A DNA stretch of 64,000 bases from Lachnospiraceae bacterium (GCA_017552715.1 JAFZOW010000051.1:1-64000); one strand, 5' to 3'; numbered from the stretch's first letter, positions 8,621 to 17,840 are shown. Notes: generated from the letters alone by a model not told the origin. Made by a program: numbers and translations.

Positions 8621-9560
8621 CCAGTATCTCCCCGCATTCCGGCTTCATTCCCCGCAGGAATTCGGCACAGCTTAAGCGCTTCTTTCCCTCCAGCTGCAGT
8701 TCCCTGATCCGCAGGATCCCTTCCCCGCAGGCCACGTCAAAATACTCCTTCGAAACGGAAACGATCTTTCCGGGCCCGCCTGCGATACGGTTTTCACCCA
8801 CACTGCCCCGCAGGACTTCCGCACGCCAGAGCTTCAGCTGTTTTCCCCGGAAAAAGGTATAACAGCCCGGCCAGGGATCCAGCCCCCGGATGCGCCGTTC
8901 GATCTCTGCCGCCCCAAGGCTCCAGTTTATGTGACCGTCTTCCTTTGTAAGCATGCCCACATGGCTGCTTAAAGCTTCATCCTGCTTACGTGGCTGAAGC
9001 TTCCCGGCCTCCAGCAGGGGCAGTGCTTCCACAATGGCTTCGGCCCCCAGCTTCGCCAGCCTGTCAAAAAGGCTGCCCCCGGTCTCATCCGGAGCAAGCA
9101 AAAGCTCTTTCTGCAAAAGGATATCGCCGGTATCGATGCCCACATCCATCTGCATGATGCTGACACCGCTCTTCTCCTCCCCGTTGAGCACGGCCCACTG
9201 TATGGGTGCCGCTCCGCGGTATTTCGGCAGCAGGGACGCATGGATGTTCACACAGCCGTACTTCGGCATCTCCAGGATCTCTTCGGAAAGTATCTGGCCG
9301 AAGGCAGCCACCACAAAGATATCCGCCTCCATGCCCCGCAGCTCCTCCACCGCCTCGGGCCGTTTGATCCGGGTGGGCTGAAAGACACGCAGGCCGTGAG
9401 CCAGAGCCGCCTCCTTCACCGGACAGGGCACCGGCTCGGCGCTCCGGCCTTTGGCTTTATCCGGCTGACAGATAACGGCCGTGATCTCGTACCCTGCTTC
9501 GATCAGGGCATTCAGGGGAGCAACGGCAAAATCCGGCGTCCCCATATATACGATCTTCAT
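8598..9560 (-). CDS. fmt: Methionyl-tRNA formyltransferase
   Basis: Formylates initiator Met-tRNA with 10-formyl-tetrahydrofolate. The N-terminal catalytic domain shows KIVYMGTPDFAV, the formyl-transfer signature VNIHASLLPKYRGAAPIQW and MQMDVGIDTGDIL; the C-terminal OB-fold domain contains LDPWPGCYTFFRGKQLKLWRA. Two adjacent ATGs are possible (9563 and 9560). The second is preferred because the GGAGG site is only one base from the first. It overlaps the def stop, matching the common def-fmt order. Confidence 0.96.
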   Translation of the reverse strand: MKIVYMGTPDFAVAPLNALIEAGYEITAVICQPDKAKGRSAEPVPCPVKEAALAHGLRVFQPTRIKRPEAVEELRGMEADIFVVAAFGQILSEEILEMPKYGCVNIHASLLPKYRGAAPIQWAVLNGEEKSGVSIMQMDVGIDTGDILLQKELLLAPDETGGSLFDRLAKLGAEAIVEALPLLEAGKLQPRKQDEALSSHVGMLTKEDGHINWSLGAAEIERRIRGLDPWPGCYTFFRGKQLKLWRAEVLRGSVGENRIAGGPGKIVSVSKEYFDVACGEGILRIRELQLEGKKRLSCAEFLRGMKPECGEILDGEGSER

Positions 9561-10054
9561 CATTCCTCCGTCTCCTGTTCTTCCAGCACCCGTGAATCCT
9601 GCAGGGGACCTTCCGTCTTGCTCACATACATGATCCCGTCCAGATGGTCCAGCTCATGGCAGAGGCAGCGGGCCATCATCTCGGTGCCCTCCAGCTCGAA
9701 TTCCTTCATATCCCGGTCCAGCGCCGCCACCTTCACATAAGCCGGCCGCGTCACTTCTCCGATCTTGTTGGGCACGGACAGACAGCCCTCATAACCGGTC
9801 TGCTCGCCGCTGCTCTCCAGGATCCTGGGATTGATCAGCACATAGGGCTCGTTCCTGTCCTCACTCACATCGATCACAACCACGCGCTTCAGCACTCCCA
9901 CCTGGGGGGCCGCCAGGCCTACACCGCTGCTTTCATACATGGTCTCCAGCATATCGTCGATGAGCTCACCCAGATGCTCCGTCATCTTCGTTACCGGCCG
10001 GCATACCGTATTCAGCACTTCATCTCCCCATTCCCTGATCTTTCGGATCGCCAT
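9560..10054 (-). CDS. def: Peptide deformylase
   Basis: Removes the formyl group from nascent proteins; metal-dependent. The three family motifs are all present in order: GVGLAAPQVG, EGCLSVPN and CHELDHLDG, the last giving the HExxH metal site. Length 164 residues is standard. The ATG at 10054 has an AGGAG site upstream. The gene is followed by fmt with overlapping codons, placing the formylation and deformylation activities in one transcript. The C-terminal tail (VLEEQETEE) is acidic and not conserved in the family as far as I know. Confidence 0.96.
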   Translation of the reverse strand: MAIRKIREWGDEVLNTVCRPVTKMTEHLGELIDDMLETMYESSGVGLAAPQVGVLKRVVVIDVSEDRNEPYVLINPRILESSGEQTGYEGCLSVPNKIGEVTRPAYVKVAALDRDMKEFELEGTEMMARCLCHELDHLDGIMYVSKTEGPLQDSRVLEEQETEE

Positions 10055-10073
10055 TTTATTCTTCTCCTCTTTT

Positions 10074-12311
10074 CTAAAATGTGTTTACCGGATCATAATC
10101 CAGCTGCAGGCTCACTTCACGGCCTCCTGCTGCGGCCTTTTCCTCCTGAAGCCCTTCCGCCAGTCCGGCGGCGCGGCGGAGGATGCTTTTTTCCTTTGCT
10201 TTCAGATAGATCCCCACACGGAAAACATCCTTAAGTTTTCCGATCAGCGCAGGCGCGGGACCGATGAGTTCCAAAGCTCCGTCTTCCATACACTCCCGGA
10301 TGCGCTGTGCCGCCTGTGCGGCACGTTCCGTGCAGGCCCTCTCATCCCCGGAATAGTACTGCAGGGCAAGCATGCTCCACAGGGGCGGGTATTCCGCCAG
10401 TTCGCGGAAAGCGATCTCCTGGTCGTAAAAGGCAGGATAGTCCTGCTTGGCCGCCGCACATACGGCATAATGCTCCGGCTGATAGGTCTGGATCACCGTC
10501 TCCCCCGGCCGTATCCCCCGGCCCGCCCGGCCTGCCGCCTGGGCCAGCAGCTGAAAGCTTCGCTCGGCCGCATGAAAATCACTGGCGTTTAGGGACATAT
10601 CCGCTGCCAGGGCTCCCACAAGGGTCACATTGGGAAAGTCATGCCCCTTTACGATCATCTGGGTGCCCACCAGGATATCCGCCTCCCCGTCCGCAAAGGC
10701 GGAAAGGATACGCTCGTAATCCTCTTTATTCTTTGTGGTATCCGCATCCATGCGCAGGACGCGCACCGCCGGATAACGGCTTTTCAGTTCTTCCTCGATC
10801 CGTTCCGTCCCTGCGCGGAAACCGGCGATATATGCCGATCCGCACTCCGGACAGCGCTTCGGCATGGGCAGCTTTGTACCGCAGTAATGACAGTGCAGCA
10901 TGCCGTCCCTGTGCTCGGTCATGGATACGCTGCAGTGAGGGCAGGTGGCCACATAGCCGCAGCTGCGGCAGGACACAAAGCCCGCCACCCCGCGCCGGTT
11001 GATAAAGAGCATGCTCTGCTCTCCCCGGGTGATGCGTTCGGTGATGCGGCTTAAAAGAGCTCTTGAAAAAAAACTCCGGTTCCCGGCCTTCAGCTCTTCA
11101 CGCATATCAACGATATGAACCTCGGGAAGCTTCGCTCCTCCGTAACGGGCCGTAAGGCTCTGAAGGATATACTCCCCTTTTTGTGCCTTATACCAGGATT
11201 CGAGCGAAGGTGTGGCACTTCCCAGGATCAGCTGTGCCCCGTCCCGTTCTGCCAGATATTCCGCCACTTCCCTGGCATGATACTTCGGCATCTTCTCGCT
11301 CTTATAGCTGCCTTCATGCTCCTCATCGATGATGATGATCCCCGTGGAGGGAAAAGGCGTGAACAGCGCCGAGCGGGGGCCGATGACGATATCCAGCTCC
11401 CCCTTAAGAGCCCGTTCATACTGGTCATAACGTTCCCCGTCGGAAAGGCGGGAATGCATGACCGCCACCCGGTCTCCGAAACGGGCATAAAAACGCATCA
11501 GGGTCTGGAAGGTGAGGGCTATCTCGGGAATAAGAACGATGGCCTGCTTTCCTTCGGCTACCACACCGGCGATAAGCTCCATATAAACTTCCGTTTTCCC
11601 GCTGCCGGTGATCCCGTACAGGAGCACGGGCCTTCTGTCTCCCCCGGCGCGGGCCATCCGTATCCGTTCCGCCGCCTGACGCTGCTCTTCGTTCAGCTCC
11701 GTCTCTTTTCGCCCGCCTTCCCTGGCCCTGGGGGCCCGGTAGAGGCGTTCGCTCTCGATGCGGATGATCCCGTCCTTCTTCGCCGTGGCAAGCACGGCCC
11801 CCGAGATCTGCAGCTTTTCCTTTACCATGCTCTCCGGCAGCCTCTCCGCTTCCAGCAGGGCCCGGTAAAGGCGTATCCTTGCCGCATGTCGCAGCGGGTT
11901 AAGATGCTGTATCTCCTGTGTGAGCCGCTCCGCTCCCACTTCCCTTAAGATACTGCGATACTCTTTTTCCCTGATCTTTTTCCGAACCGGCAGCACCGTA
12001 CGCATGGCTGTGATCAGCGTGCCGCCATAAGACTTCCTCATCCAGATGGCCAGCTGCATGGTGCGGCTCTCAATCCCGACGGAACGCTCCTTTACGGAGA
12101 GGATATCCTTCAGCTTTTCCTCCGGAAAATCCACCCGGTCGCTGAGCGCCACCACGAAGCCGCTCCGGGCTTTATCCCCCTTCCCGAAGGGGATCATCAC
12201 TTCCGTTCCTTCCTCGATCTGCGCCTGAAGCTCTTCCGGGATACGGTAGCTGAAGGGGTGGTCAAGCTTCTCCAGCGCGATATCCACGATCACCGAAGCA
12301 TACTTTTTCAT
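10074..12311 (-). CDS. priA: Primosomal replication restart helicase PriA
   Basis: Superfamily 2 3'-5' DNA helicase that reloads the replisome at stalled forks. The 745-residue protein has an N-terminal DNA-binding domain (VDIALEKLDHPFSYRIPE), Walker A LLYGITGSGKTEVY, Walker B IIIDEEHEGSYKSEK, and a zinc-binding insertion with CRSCGY, CPHCS, CHYCG and CPEC pairs (eight Cys). The late helicase motifs DILVGTQMIVKGHDFPNVTLVG and QAAGRAGRG follow. The start overlaps the murE stop by 4 bases. Confidence 0.96.
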   Translation of the reverse strand: MKKYASVIVDIALEKLDHPFSYRIPEELQAQIEEGTEVMIPFGKGDKARSGFVVALSDRVDFPEEKLKDILSVKERSVGIESRTMQLAIWMRKSYGGTLITAMRTVLPVRKKIREKEYRSILREVGAERLTQEIQHLNPLRHAARIRLYRALLEAERLPESMVKEKLQISGAVLATAKKDGIIRIESERLYRAPRAREGGRKETELNEEQRQAAERIRMARAGGDRRPVLLYGITGSGKTEVYMELIAGVVAEGKQAIVLIPEIALTFQTLMRFYARFGDRVAVMHSRLSDGERYDQYERALKGELDIVIGPRSALFTPFPSTGIIIIDEEHEGSYKSEKMPKYHAREVAEYLAERDGAQLILGSATPSLESWYKAQKGEYILQSLTARYGGAKLPEVHIVDMREELKAGNRSFFSRALLSRITERITRGEQSMLFINRRGVAGFVSCRSCGYVATCPHCSVSMTEHRDGMLHCHYCGTKLPMPKRCPECGSAYIAGFRAGTERIEEELKSRYPAVRVLRMDADTTKNKEDYERILSAFADGEADILVGTQMIVKGHDFPNVTLVGALAADMSLNASDFHAAERSFQLLAQAAGRAGRGIRPGETVIQTYQPEHYAVCAAAKQDYPAFYDQEIAFRELAEYPPLWSMLALQYYSGDERACTERAAQAAQRIRECMEDGALELIGPAPALIGKLKDVFRVGIYLKAKEKSILRRAAGLAEGLQEEKAAAGGREVSLQLDYDPVNTF

Positions 12312-13879
12312 GAAGAAAGCTCCGGGTAACGCTTAAGCATACGCTCCGCCGCAGCGTCATCTCCCCGTTCCTTCAGTATCTCCAGCACCAGACGCCTTTC
12401 GTCCATGGGATATTTGACTCCCTTTATCTCCTGGTAATCCTCGTGTCCCTTACCGGCCAGTACGATGATATCTCCGGCCTTCGCATCCGCGATGCAGCGG
12501 GCGATGGCTTCCTTGCGGTCGGGGATCGTGATATACTCCCCGTCGGTCTTTTTCATCCCCTCCACGATATCGGCAATGATGTCCATGGGTTCCTCATCCC
12601 GGGGATTATCGGAGGTGATTACCGTAAGATCCGCCAGCCTGCCGGAAACCTCTCCCATCTCGTAACGCCGTGAACGGGCACGGTTCCCGCCGCAGCCGAA
12701 GAGGGAAACGATCCGCCCGGAACCATACTCCCTGAGGGTCTTGAGCAGGCTCTCCAGAGCCATGGCATTATGTGCGTAGTCGATCATCAGGGTATAACTG
12801 TCCGAAACAGGCAAAAGCTCGATCCTGCCCTTCACCACGGCTCCGCGGAAGCCTTCCAGCAGCCGCTCTGCGATCTCCTCCTCCGTCCCTTCCACAGCCA
12901 GGGCCTTTGCAGCGGTATGGGATGCCGCCATGGCAGACAGGATATTGCTGACCGAAAAACGCCCGGGGAAGGGCTGTTCCACAGCTATGCTGCCTTCACC
13001 TATCCCCTTCATGGCAAAGCGGACTCCAAGATGTCCTCCGCCGGTATAGAGCTGCACCTCTTCAGCCTTTAGCTCCGCTTCTTCTCCCAGGCCGAAACGC
13101 CATACCCGTCTGGCGGTACATTCCTTCAGCATATCTCCGGCATGGGGGTCGTCGCAGTTGATACAGGCCGTATCGCAGCATTTAAAGAGCAGGCTCTTGC
13201 AATGCAGATAATCTTCAAAATCCTTATGTTCATTGGGTCCGATATGATCCGGAGAGATATTGGTGAACACCCCCACCGTAAATCGCATCCCTGCGGTGCG
13301 GTGCATCATCAGCCCCTGGGAGGAAACCTCCATGACAACGGCCCTGCAGCCCGCCTTAAGCATCTCCGCCAGATAGGACTGCAGCTCATAGGATTCGGGC
13401 GTGGTATTCTTCGCGGGGATGCGCCTTTGCGTCGTGTCCACCTCGATGGTCCCGATCATCCCGCAGGGGATACCCAGGCCGCGTAGCCCGGCCACCGCCA
13501 GGATGGCGCTGCTGCTCTTTCCCTTGGTGCCGGTGATCCCTATGGTCACCAGCCTGTCCGCCGGATGATCGAACCAGGCAGCGGATACCACTCCCAGCGC
13601 CAGGCGTGTATCGGGCGTAATGACCAGAACACAGCCCGCCTCCTCACAGGCTTTCCTCTGGGCCTCATCCGCTTCCTGCGCCAGTACCGCAGCCGCTCCC
13701 GCTTCCGCCGCAGCAACTATGGCCGAATGACCGTCAAATTTCGCCCCTTTTATGGCAACAAAAAGGCAGCCGGCGGATAACGAACGGCTGTCATATACCA
13801 GAGCGGCGATCCCGGTGTCTCCGGCCCGGGCGGGATATTCACATTCCAGATCTTCAAGTAATTCTTTTAATGTTTTCAT
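12308..13879 (-). CDS. murE: UDP-N-acetylmuramoyl-tripeptide synthase, meso-diaminopimelate type
   Basis: Adds the third amino acid of the peptidoglycan stem peptide, using ATP, in the cytoplasm. The ATP loop is GITGTKGKSS; the mid-domain shows NTTPESYELQ and MEVSSQGLMMHRT. The C-terminal motif is SDNPRDEEPMDI; DNPR is the known signature of meso-DAP rather than L-Lys ligases, so the wall is probably DAP-type. Length 523 residues is slightly long. The ATG at 13879 has no ribosome-binding site, and a TATAAT box ends only 8 bases before it, so the transcript is probably leaderless. A terminator-like hairpin separates it from the PfkB kinase gene upstream. Confidence 0.94.
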   Translation of the reverse strand: MKTLKELLEDLECEYPARAGDTGIAALVYDSRSLSAGCLFVAIKGAKFDGHSAIVAAAEAGAAAVLAQEADEAQRKACEEAGCVLVITPDTRLALGVVSAAWFDHPADRLVTIGITGTKGKSSSAILAVAGLRGLGIPCGMIGTIEVDTTQRRIPAKNTTPESYELQSYLAEMLKAGCRAVVMEVSSQGLMMHRTAGMRFTVGVFTNISPDHIGPNEHKDFEDYLHCKSLLFKCCDTACINCDDPHAGDMLKECTARRVWRFGLGEEAELKAEEVQLYTGGGHLGVRFAMKGIGEGSIAVEQPFPGRFSVSNILSAMAASHTAAKALAVEGTEEEIAERLLEGFRGAVVKGRIELLPVSDSYTLMIDYAHNAMALESLLKTLREYGSGRIVSLFGCGGNRARSRRYEMGEVSGRLADLTVITSDNPRDEEPMDIIADIVEGMKKTDGEYITIPDRKEAIARCIADAKAGDIIVLAGKGHEDYQEIKGVKYPMDERRLVLEILKERGDDAAAERMLKRYPELSS

Positions 13880-13887
13880 AGCAACAG

Positions 13888-13893
13888 ATTATA
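13888..13893 (-). promoter_or_regulatory. -10 box immediately upstream of murE (leaderless start predicted)
   Basis: TATAAT on the minus strand ends 8 bases before the murE ATG, so the +1 would fall 0-2 bases before the start codon. No good -35 hexamer is visible; TTTAAT at 18 bases spacing is the best candidate. Confidence 0.55.
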
Positions 13894-13910
13894 ACACATA
13901 TCCGGGGAAA

Positions 13911-13940
13911 ATTAAAGACCGCCGCCTTGCGGCAGCGGTC
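13911..13940 (-). terminator. Terminator hairpin between the PfkB kinase gene and murE
   Basis: GACCGC...GCGGTC (13917-13922 with 13935-13940), with an inner GCC/GGC pair and a TTGC loop, is followed on the minus strand by TTTAATTTT. This fits a weak intrinsic terminator after the kinase gene at 14018. Confidence 0.6.
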
Positions 13941-13953
13941 AGATATGAGGGGG

Positions 13954-13980
13954 AGATAGTAAACCTTTGTTTCACTATCT
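13954..13980. repeat. Inverted repeat in the leader between PfkB kinase gene and murE
   Basis: AGATAGTAAAC (13954-13964) and GTTTCACTATCT (13969-13980) pair over 11 bases with one bulged base and a 4-base loop. It stands next to the terminator hairpin in the 138-base gap. It could be an RNA hairpin or a protein-binding site; nothing here decides between them. Confidence 0.4.
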
Positions 13981-14017
13981 AAGCGCAGTATAACAGGTAA
14001 ATGTGTTTTTTTCGTGT

Positions 14018-14950
14018 CTAAACTGTGTATATTTGGACACGGTCTGCCAGCTCTTCTGCCCGGGCGGTATCGATATGTCCGCTCTCCTCTTCCAGTGCCG
14101 CCGCCGCGGAACGGGCCACCGCCCATTTCAGGCTCTCCCGGGCATCCAGCCCCGCCAGATACGAGTGAGCCAGGGAAGCCAGGGCGGCATCCCCGCAGCC
14201 TACGGTACTTACGGCATCCAGTTCCGGTGCAGCGGCAAAGAGCCTCTCATTCTCAAACAGGTATAACAAACCTTCGGCTCCGAGGCTCAGGGCCACACAG
14301 GGAAGTGCGTATCTCTCCTTAAGCAGCTCTGCCCCGTAAAGAGCCGCATCCCGGCTGGGGCAGGCCTCTCCACAGAGAGCTTCGAGCTCCGCACGGTTGG
14401 GCTTGATCAGAAAGGGCCGGGCCGCCACTCCTTCCCGAAGTGCCTCCCCGCTGCTGTCCAGAAACGCCGGTACGCCCGCAGCGCGGGCCTCCCGGATAAG
14501 CTGTGCATAAAAACCCGCCGGGATACCCGGAGGGAGGGATCCGGAAAGAAGGAGCAGACGGCTCTTTGGCAGTATGTCCGAGAACTCTTCCAGGAAACGC
14601 TCCCGTTCCCGCTCCGTGATCTTGGGTCCCGGTGCCAGAAGCTCCGTCACCGTTCCGTCTGGGGAGATAAAATTCTGATTGCAGCGTGTCGGAGCTTCGG
14701 TCCTGACCAGAGCAGAACCTATCCCTTCGGAAGAAAGGGTCCGGGCGATGAGTTCCCCTCCGTCTCCGCCGGCAAAGCCCGTAAGAGTCGGGTCCGCGTC
14801 AAGCTCCTTCAGCACCCTTGCCACGTTGACTCCCTTGCCGCCCGCGTAATCCCGCTGCTCACTGATGCGGTTCACCGCTCCGGGCTTAAGTTCGGCCCCC
14901 AGATGCAGCATACGGTCGACTGCGGGATTTAAGGATACACAGAGGATCAT
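14018..14950 (-). CDS. PfkB-family sugar kinase, 1-phosphofructokinase/tagatose-6-phosphate kinase type
   Basis: Phosphorylates a sugar phosphate with ATP, most likely fructose 1-phosphate at C6. The N-terminus MILCVSLNPAVDR and the glycine motif YAGGKGVNVARVL are typical of the FruK/LacC branch. The C-terminal signature carries the catalytic Asp in STVGCGDAALA; the usual form is GAGD, so the second residue is Cys instead of Ala. Length 310 residues is normal. No fructose PTS or FruR regulator gene is nearby, so I do not assign a symbol. The start overlaps the acyltransferase stop by 4 bases, which ties it to recJ rather than to a sugar operon. Confidence 0.82.
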   Translation of the reverse strand: MILCVSLNPAVDRMLHLGAELKPGAVNRISEQRDYAGGKGVNVARVLKELDADPTLTGFAGGDGGELIARTLSSEGIGSALVRTEAPTRCNQNFISPDGTVTELLAPGPKITERERERFLEEFSDILPKSRLLLLSGSLPPGIPAGFYAQLIREARAAGVPAFLDSSGEALREGVAARPFLIKPNRAELEALCGEACPSRDAALYGAELLKERYALPCVALSLGAEGLLYLFENERLFAAAPELDAVSTVGCGDAALASLAHSYLAGLDARESLKWAVARSAAAALEEESGHIDTARAEELADRVQIYTV

Positions 14951-16026
14951 TCCGGCTCCTCCGGGGCCGGTGCGCTCCAGTCACGCATTCCGAAAAAGAT
15001 GCGGAAGACAGGCTGCCGCAGGATGAAGATGATGAGCAGCTCCAGTCCCAGGGTCACCAGTGCCACCGTGGTACGGGTAGCGAAATTGTTCTGGGTAAGG
15101 GCCAGCACCTTCCCGCCCAGGGCAAGTGCGACAAAGAGCACCTTAAACTTGTTGTAGCTCACCAGGATGATCAGGGCATGCCGGCCCAGGAAATCGATGG
15201 GACGGACGGTACCGATCCAGCAGCAGAGGATATAGAGTCCCCCGGAAAAACACATGGCTATGGGTATGCTCAGAAAAGGATTCCCCAGCGCAAAGTTCTC
15301 GTAATCCGGCATGGGCGCAAATCCCGCCAGCACGGCTCCCAGTACCAGTGCGGCAAGGGCGGCTGTCACACAGATGATCTTCTTTTTCTTAAGGAACCCT
15401 TCCAGACGTGCCAGGGCTTCGCCCCACATGCAGAAAAACATTCCCAGGCTCCCGCGCCAGAAAAGCAGAGCAAAACGAAGGCCGTAGTTCTCAAGCCCCG
15501 GCTCGGTACTCTGCAGCGGGAGCATCCCGTCATAACCACGGTAATAAAGGATCAGCAGGAGACAGAAGATAGTAAGGGTGAGTATGACGGCCATCCAGAC
15601 AAAGGAAAAATAAAAGCGGAACATGCGGTAAGCCGCTACCGCCAGGAAATAAGCAGGAAGGAACCAGAGGGTGGAGATCCCCAGAAAGCTGACGCTGTCC
15701 CAGATATGCCCGTAAAGATTTTCCAGGGTAAAACGTTCCGGAAGGATGAACATCCCCAGGGCATCCACGCAGAGGAACGCCAGGGAAAACCAGATATAGG
15801 GCATGAATATCCCCCGGAAAACCTCCGCAGTCGCCACCTTTTCGTCCTGCTTGTAGCCTTTTTTATAATACAGGGCGCCCGCCGCTGCCATAAACAGCGC
15901 AAAGCCCACGGCTGCCACACGTTTCTCCAGACTCTCACTCAAAAGCTGGGTGGCATGGGTCACCACCAGAAGGATCCCCACTCCCTTGTACAGATCCAGT
16001 TCCCTGTATCGCTCTTTCGTGTTCAT
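14947..16026 (-). CDS. Acyltransferase-3 family membrane protein
   Basis: A 359-residue integral membrane protein with about ten hydrophobic helices. The N-terminus RYRELDLYKGVGILLVVTHA has the layout of acyltransferase-3 proteins (R-x-x-x-D-x-x-x-G, then a His on the first helix), the group that O-acetylates surface sugars or peptidoglycan using acyl-CoA. Substrate unknown. WFLPAYFLAVAAYR and FLGRHALIILVSYNKF match later conserved stretches of fucose 4-O-acetylase-like members. It overlaps both recJ and the PfkB kinase gene by 4 bases, so it is translated as part of that operon even though no functional link is obvious. Confidence 0.8.
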   Translation of the reverse strand: MNTKERYRELDLYKGVGILLVVTHATQLLSESLEKRVAAVGFALFMAAAGALYYKKGYKQDEKVATAEVFRGIFMPYIWFSLAFLCVDALGMFILPERFTLENLYGHIWDSVSFLGISTLWFLPAYFLAVAAYRMFRFYFSFVWMAVILTLTIFCLLLILYYRGYDGMLPLQSTEPGLENYGLRFALLFWRGSLGMFFCMWGEALARLEGFLKKKKIICVTAALAALVLGAVLAGFAPMPDYENFALGNPFLSIPIAMCFSGGLYILCCWIGTVRPIDFLGRHALIILVSYNKFKVLFVALALGGKVLALTQNNFATRTTVALVTLGLELLIIFILRQPVFRIFFGMRDWSAPAPEEPE

Positions 16027-17786
16027 TTATAATCCTCCAGTACCAGCTGCAGCTTACGCTCTCCCCGGTATTCATTCCACTGGGGCGTGTAGATCCCCGC
16101 AAAACGCACGGCCCCGCCCTGCGGTGAGAGTAAGGCTTCCACCGCGGAACTGCCGTGTTTCTCTTTCAGATATTCTTTCAGCTCTTCAAATGCGAAAAAG
16201 AGCTTCAGCTCATATTCCCTGCCTTCATCCTCCACCGCAAGCAATGTCAGCTTCGCTTCCTGTCCCACGGGACGGATGTGCTTAAGGGTCAGCCCCTGCC
16301 TGGCCAGCACGGGCTTTTCGTTCCCGCAGCCACAGGGCTCCAGAAGAGCCAGTTCCGTTACCAGTTCCGGAGAAGCATACTTAAGAGGCAGCTCCAGATC
16401 GATCTCTACCCGCCGCTTCATCTCTTCTTCCTTCACACGGCAGTTCTCATTCAGGCGCCGCCTGAGCTCCGGCAGATTCTCCTCGGGAAGGGAAAAACCC
16501 GCTGCCTGGGCATGGCCGCCGAAACGGGTGAACAGCTCCGCCACCTCCGTCAGGGCATCATACATATGATAGGCCGGCACGGATCTGGCCGAGCCCTTGA
16601 GCCCCTCCTCCCCCTTCGTCACCACAAGGGTGGGATGCTCGTAACGTTCGGTGATGCGGCCTGCCACGATGCCGGCGATACTCTCATGACAATCGGGAAG
16701 GAAGATCACATAGACCTTCATACCCGCATGCTCCCCGCCATCGATCTGTTCCGCCGCTGCTTTCGTAGCCTGCTCCGTGAGGCTCTTGCGGCTTTCGTTC
16801 AGTTCCCGCAGCTCCCCGGCTATGGTCCGGGCCCGGGCGGGATCATCCGTGGTAAAGAGCTCCAGGGCCCGGTCCGCCGTATCGATACGTCCGCTGGCAT
16901 TGATGCAGGGCCCCAGCACAAAACCCAGATGATAAGATGAGATCTGCTTTCCGGAAAGCCCCAGGACCTCGATCAGCTCCCGAAAGCCCGGTGCGGGCCG
17001 CTGTGACAGAAGACGCAGCCCTTCCTTTACCAGCACGCGGTTCTCATCCTTCAGTTCCATGATATCGCCCACAGTGGCAAAGGCTGCCAGCTGTATCAGT
17101 TCTTCGTAAAAGGAAGGGGCAAGCTCCGTGCCACCCGTTCTATAAAGTGTCCCTATCAGTTTGGCCGCCACAAAGGCGCCGCAGATCCCCTTAAATGGAT
17201 AGGGACAGTCACTCTGCTTCGGATCTACAATGACTGCCGCATCGGGAAGCAGGTATTCCCGCTCTTCCCCCCGCATACGGTAAGGCGGTTCATGGTGATC
17301 CGTGATCAGCAGCGTAATGCCCAGCTCCTTCGCCAGAGCCGCCTCATCCGCAGCGGAGATGCCGTTATCGCAGGTGAGGATATACTCCACTCCGTCCGCT
17401 GCCGCCTGCCGTATCATGTCGGGGTTCATACCGTAACCGTCCCGGATACGATGAGGGATACAGTGATCTGCATTGGCTCCGAGCCCCCACAGGCCCTTCA
17501 GCAGTATAGCCGTGGCACAGACCCCGTCAATATCGTAGTCGCCGATCACCCGGATCTTACGTCCCTCCCGTATCGCCGGAAGGAGTATCCCGGCACAGCG
17601 TTCCATATCTTTCATCTCTTCCGCGGGATGCAGGCACTCCATTCCGCCGTGAAGGAAAGCTTCGATCTCTTCATCGCTTTCCACTCCGCGGTTCTTAAGG
17701 ATCCTTGCCAGAACGGGATGGATATGATGCTTCTCGCCGATGGCGGTATAGTCCCCGCCCTTACGTATCAGATACCAGTCAGCCAT
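16023..17786 (-). CDS. recJ: Single-stranded-DNA-specific 5'-3' exonuclease RecJ
   Basis: Degrades ssDNA 5'-3' in recombination and mismatch or base-excision repair. DHH-superfamily motifs are present: IGDYDIDGVCATAI, TCDNGISAADEA, LLITDHHEPPY, GDIMELKDENRVLVKEG, and the DHHA1 motif FGGHAQAAGFS; a C-terminal OB-like region follows. The frame is open back to 17810, but the start at 17786 (MADWYLIRKGGDY) fits the family better. A TATAAT box ends 6 bases before this ATG, so a longer protein would need its start codon upstream of the transcript start. The result is 587 residues and a probably leaderless mRNA. Confidence 0.93.
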   Translation of the reverse strand: MADWYLIRKGGDYTAIGEKHHIHPVLARILKNRGVESDEEIEAFLHGGMECLHPAEEMKDMERCAGILLPAIREGRKIRVIGDYDIDGVCATAILLKGLWGLGANADHCIPHRIRDGYGMNPDMIRQAAADGVEYILTCDNGISAADEAALAKELGITLLITDHHEPPYRMRGEEREYLLPDAAVIVDPKQSDCPYPFKGICGAFVAAKLIGTLYRTGGTELAPSFYEELIQLAAFATVGDIMELKDENRVLVKEGLRLLSQRPAPGFRELIEVLGLSGKQISSYHLGFVLGPCINASGRIDTADRALELFTTDDPARARTIAGELRELNESRKSLTEQATKAAAEQIDGGEHAGMKVYVIFLPDCHESIAGIVAGRITERYEHPTLVVTKGEEGLKGSARSVPAYHMYDALTEVAELFTRFGGHAQAAGFSLPEENLPELRRRLNENCRVKEEEMKRRVEIDLELPLKYASPELVTELALLEPCGCGNEKPVLARQGLTLKHIRPVGQEAKLTLLAVEDEGREYELKLFFAFEELKEYLKEKHGSSAVEALLSPQGGAVRFAGIYTPQWNEYRGERKLQLVLEDYK

Positions 17787-17792
17787 AGAAGG

Positions 17793-17798
17793 ATTATA
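17793..17798 (-). promoter_or_regulatory. -10 box placing the recJ transcript start at its start codon
   Basis: TATAAT on the minus strand is followed by six bases and then ATG, so position +1 coincides with the A of the start codon at 17786. No strong -35 is seen. Confidence 0.55.
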
Positions 17799-17840
17799 AC
17801 ATAATTTCATAGAATGAACACTTTATTTTTTGTGAAAGTA

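Noticed and set aside
14018-14950. Assignment as fruK of a fructose operon
   Set aside because: No fruA, fruB or fruR nearby, and the gene is translationally coupled to an acyltransferase and recJ; only the family is safe.
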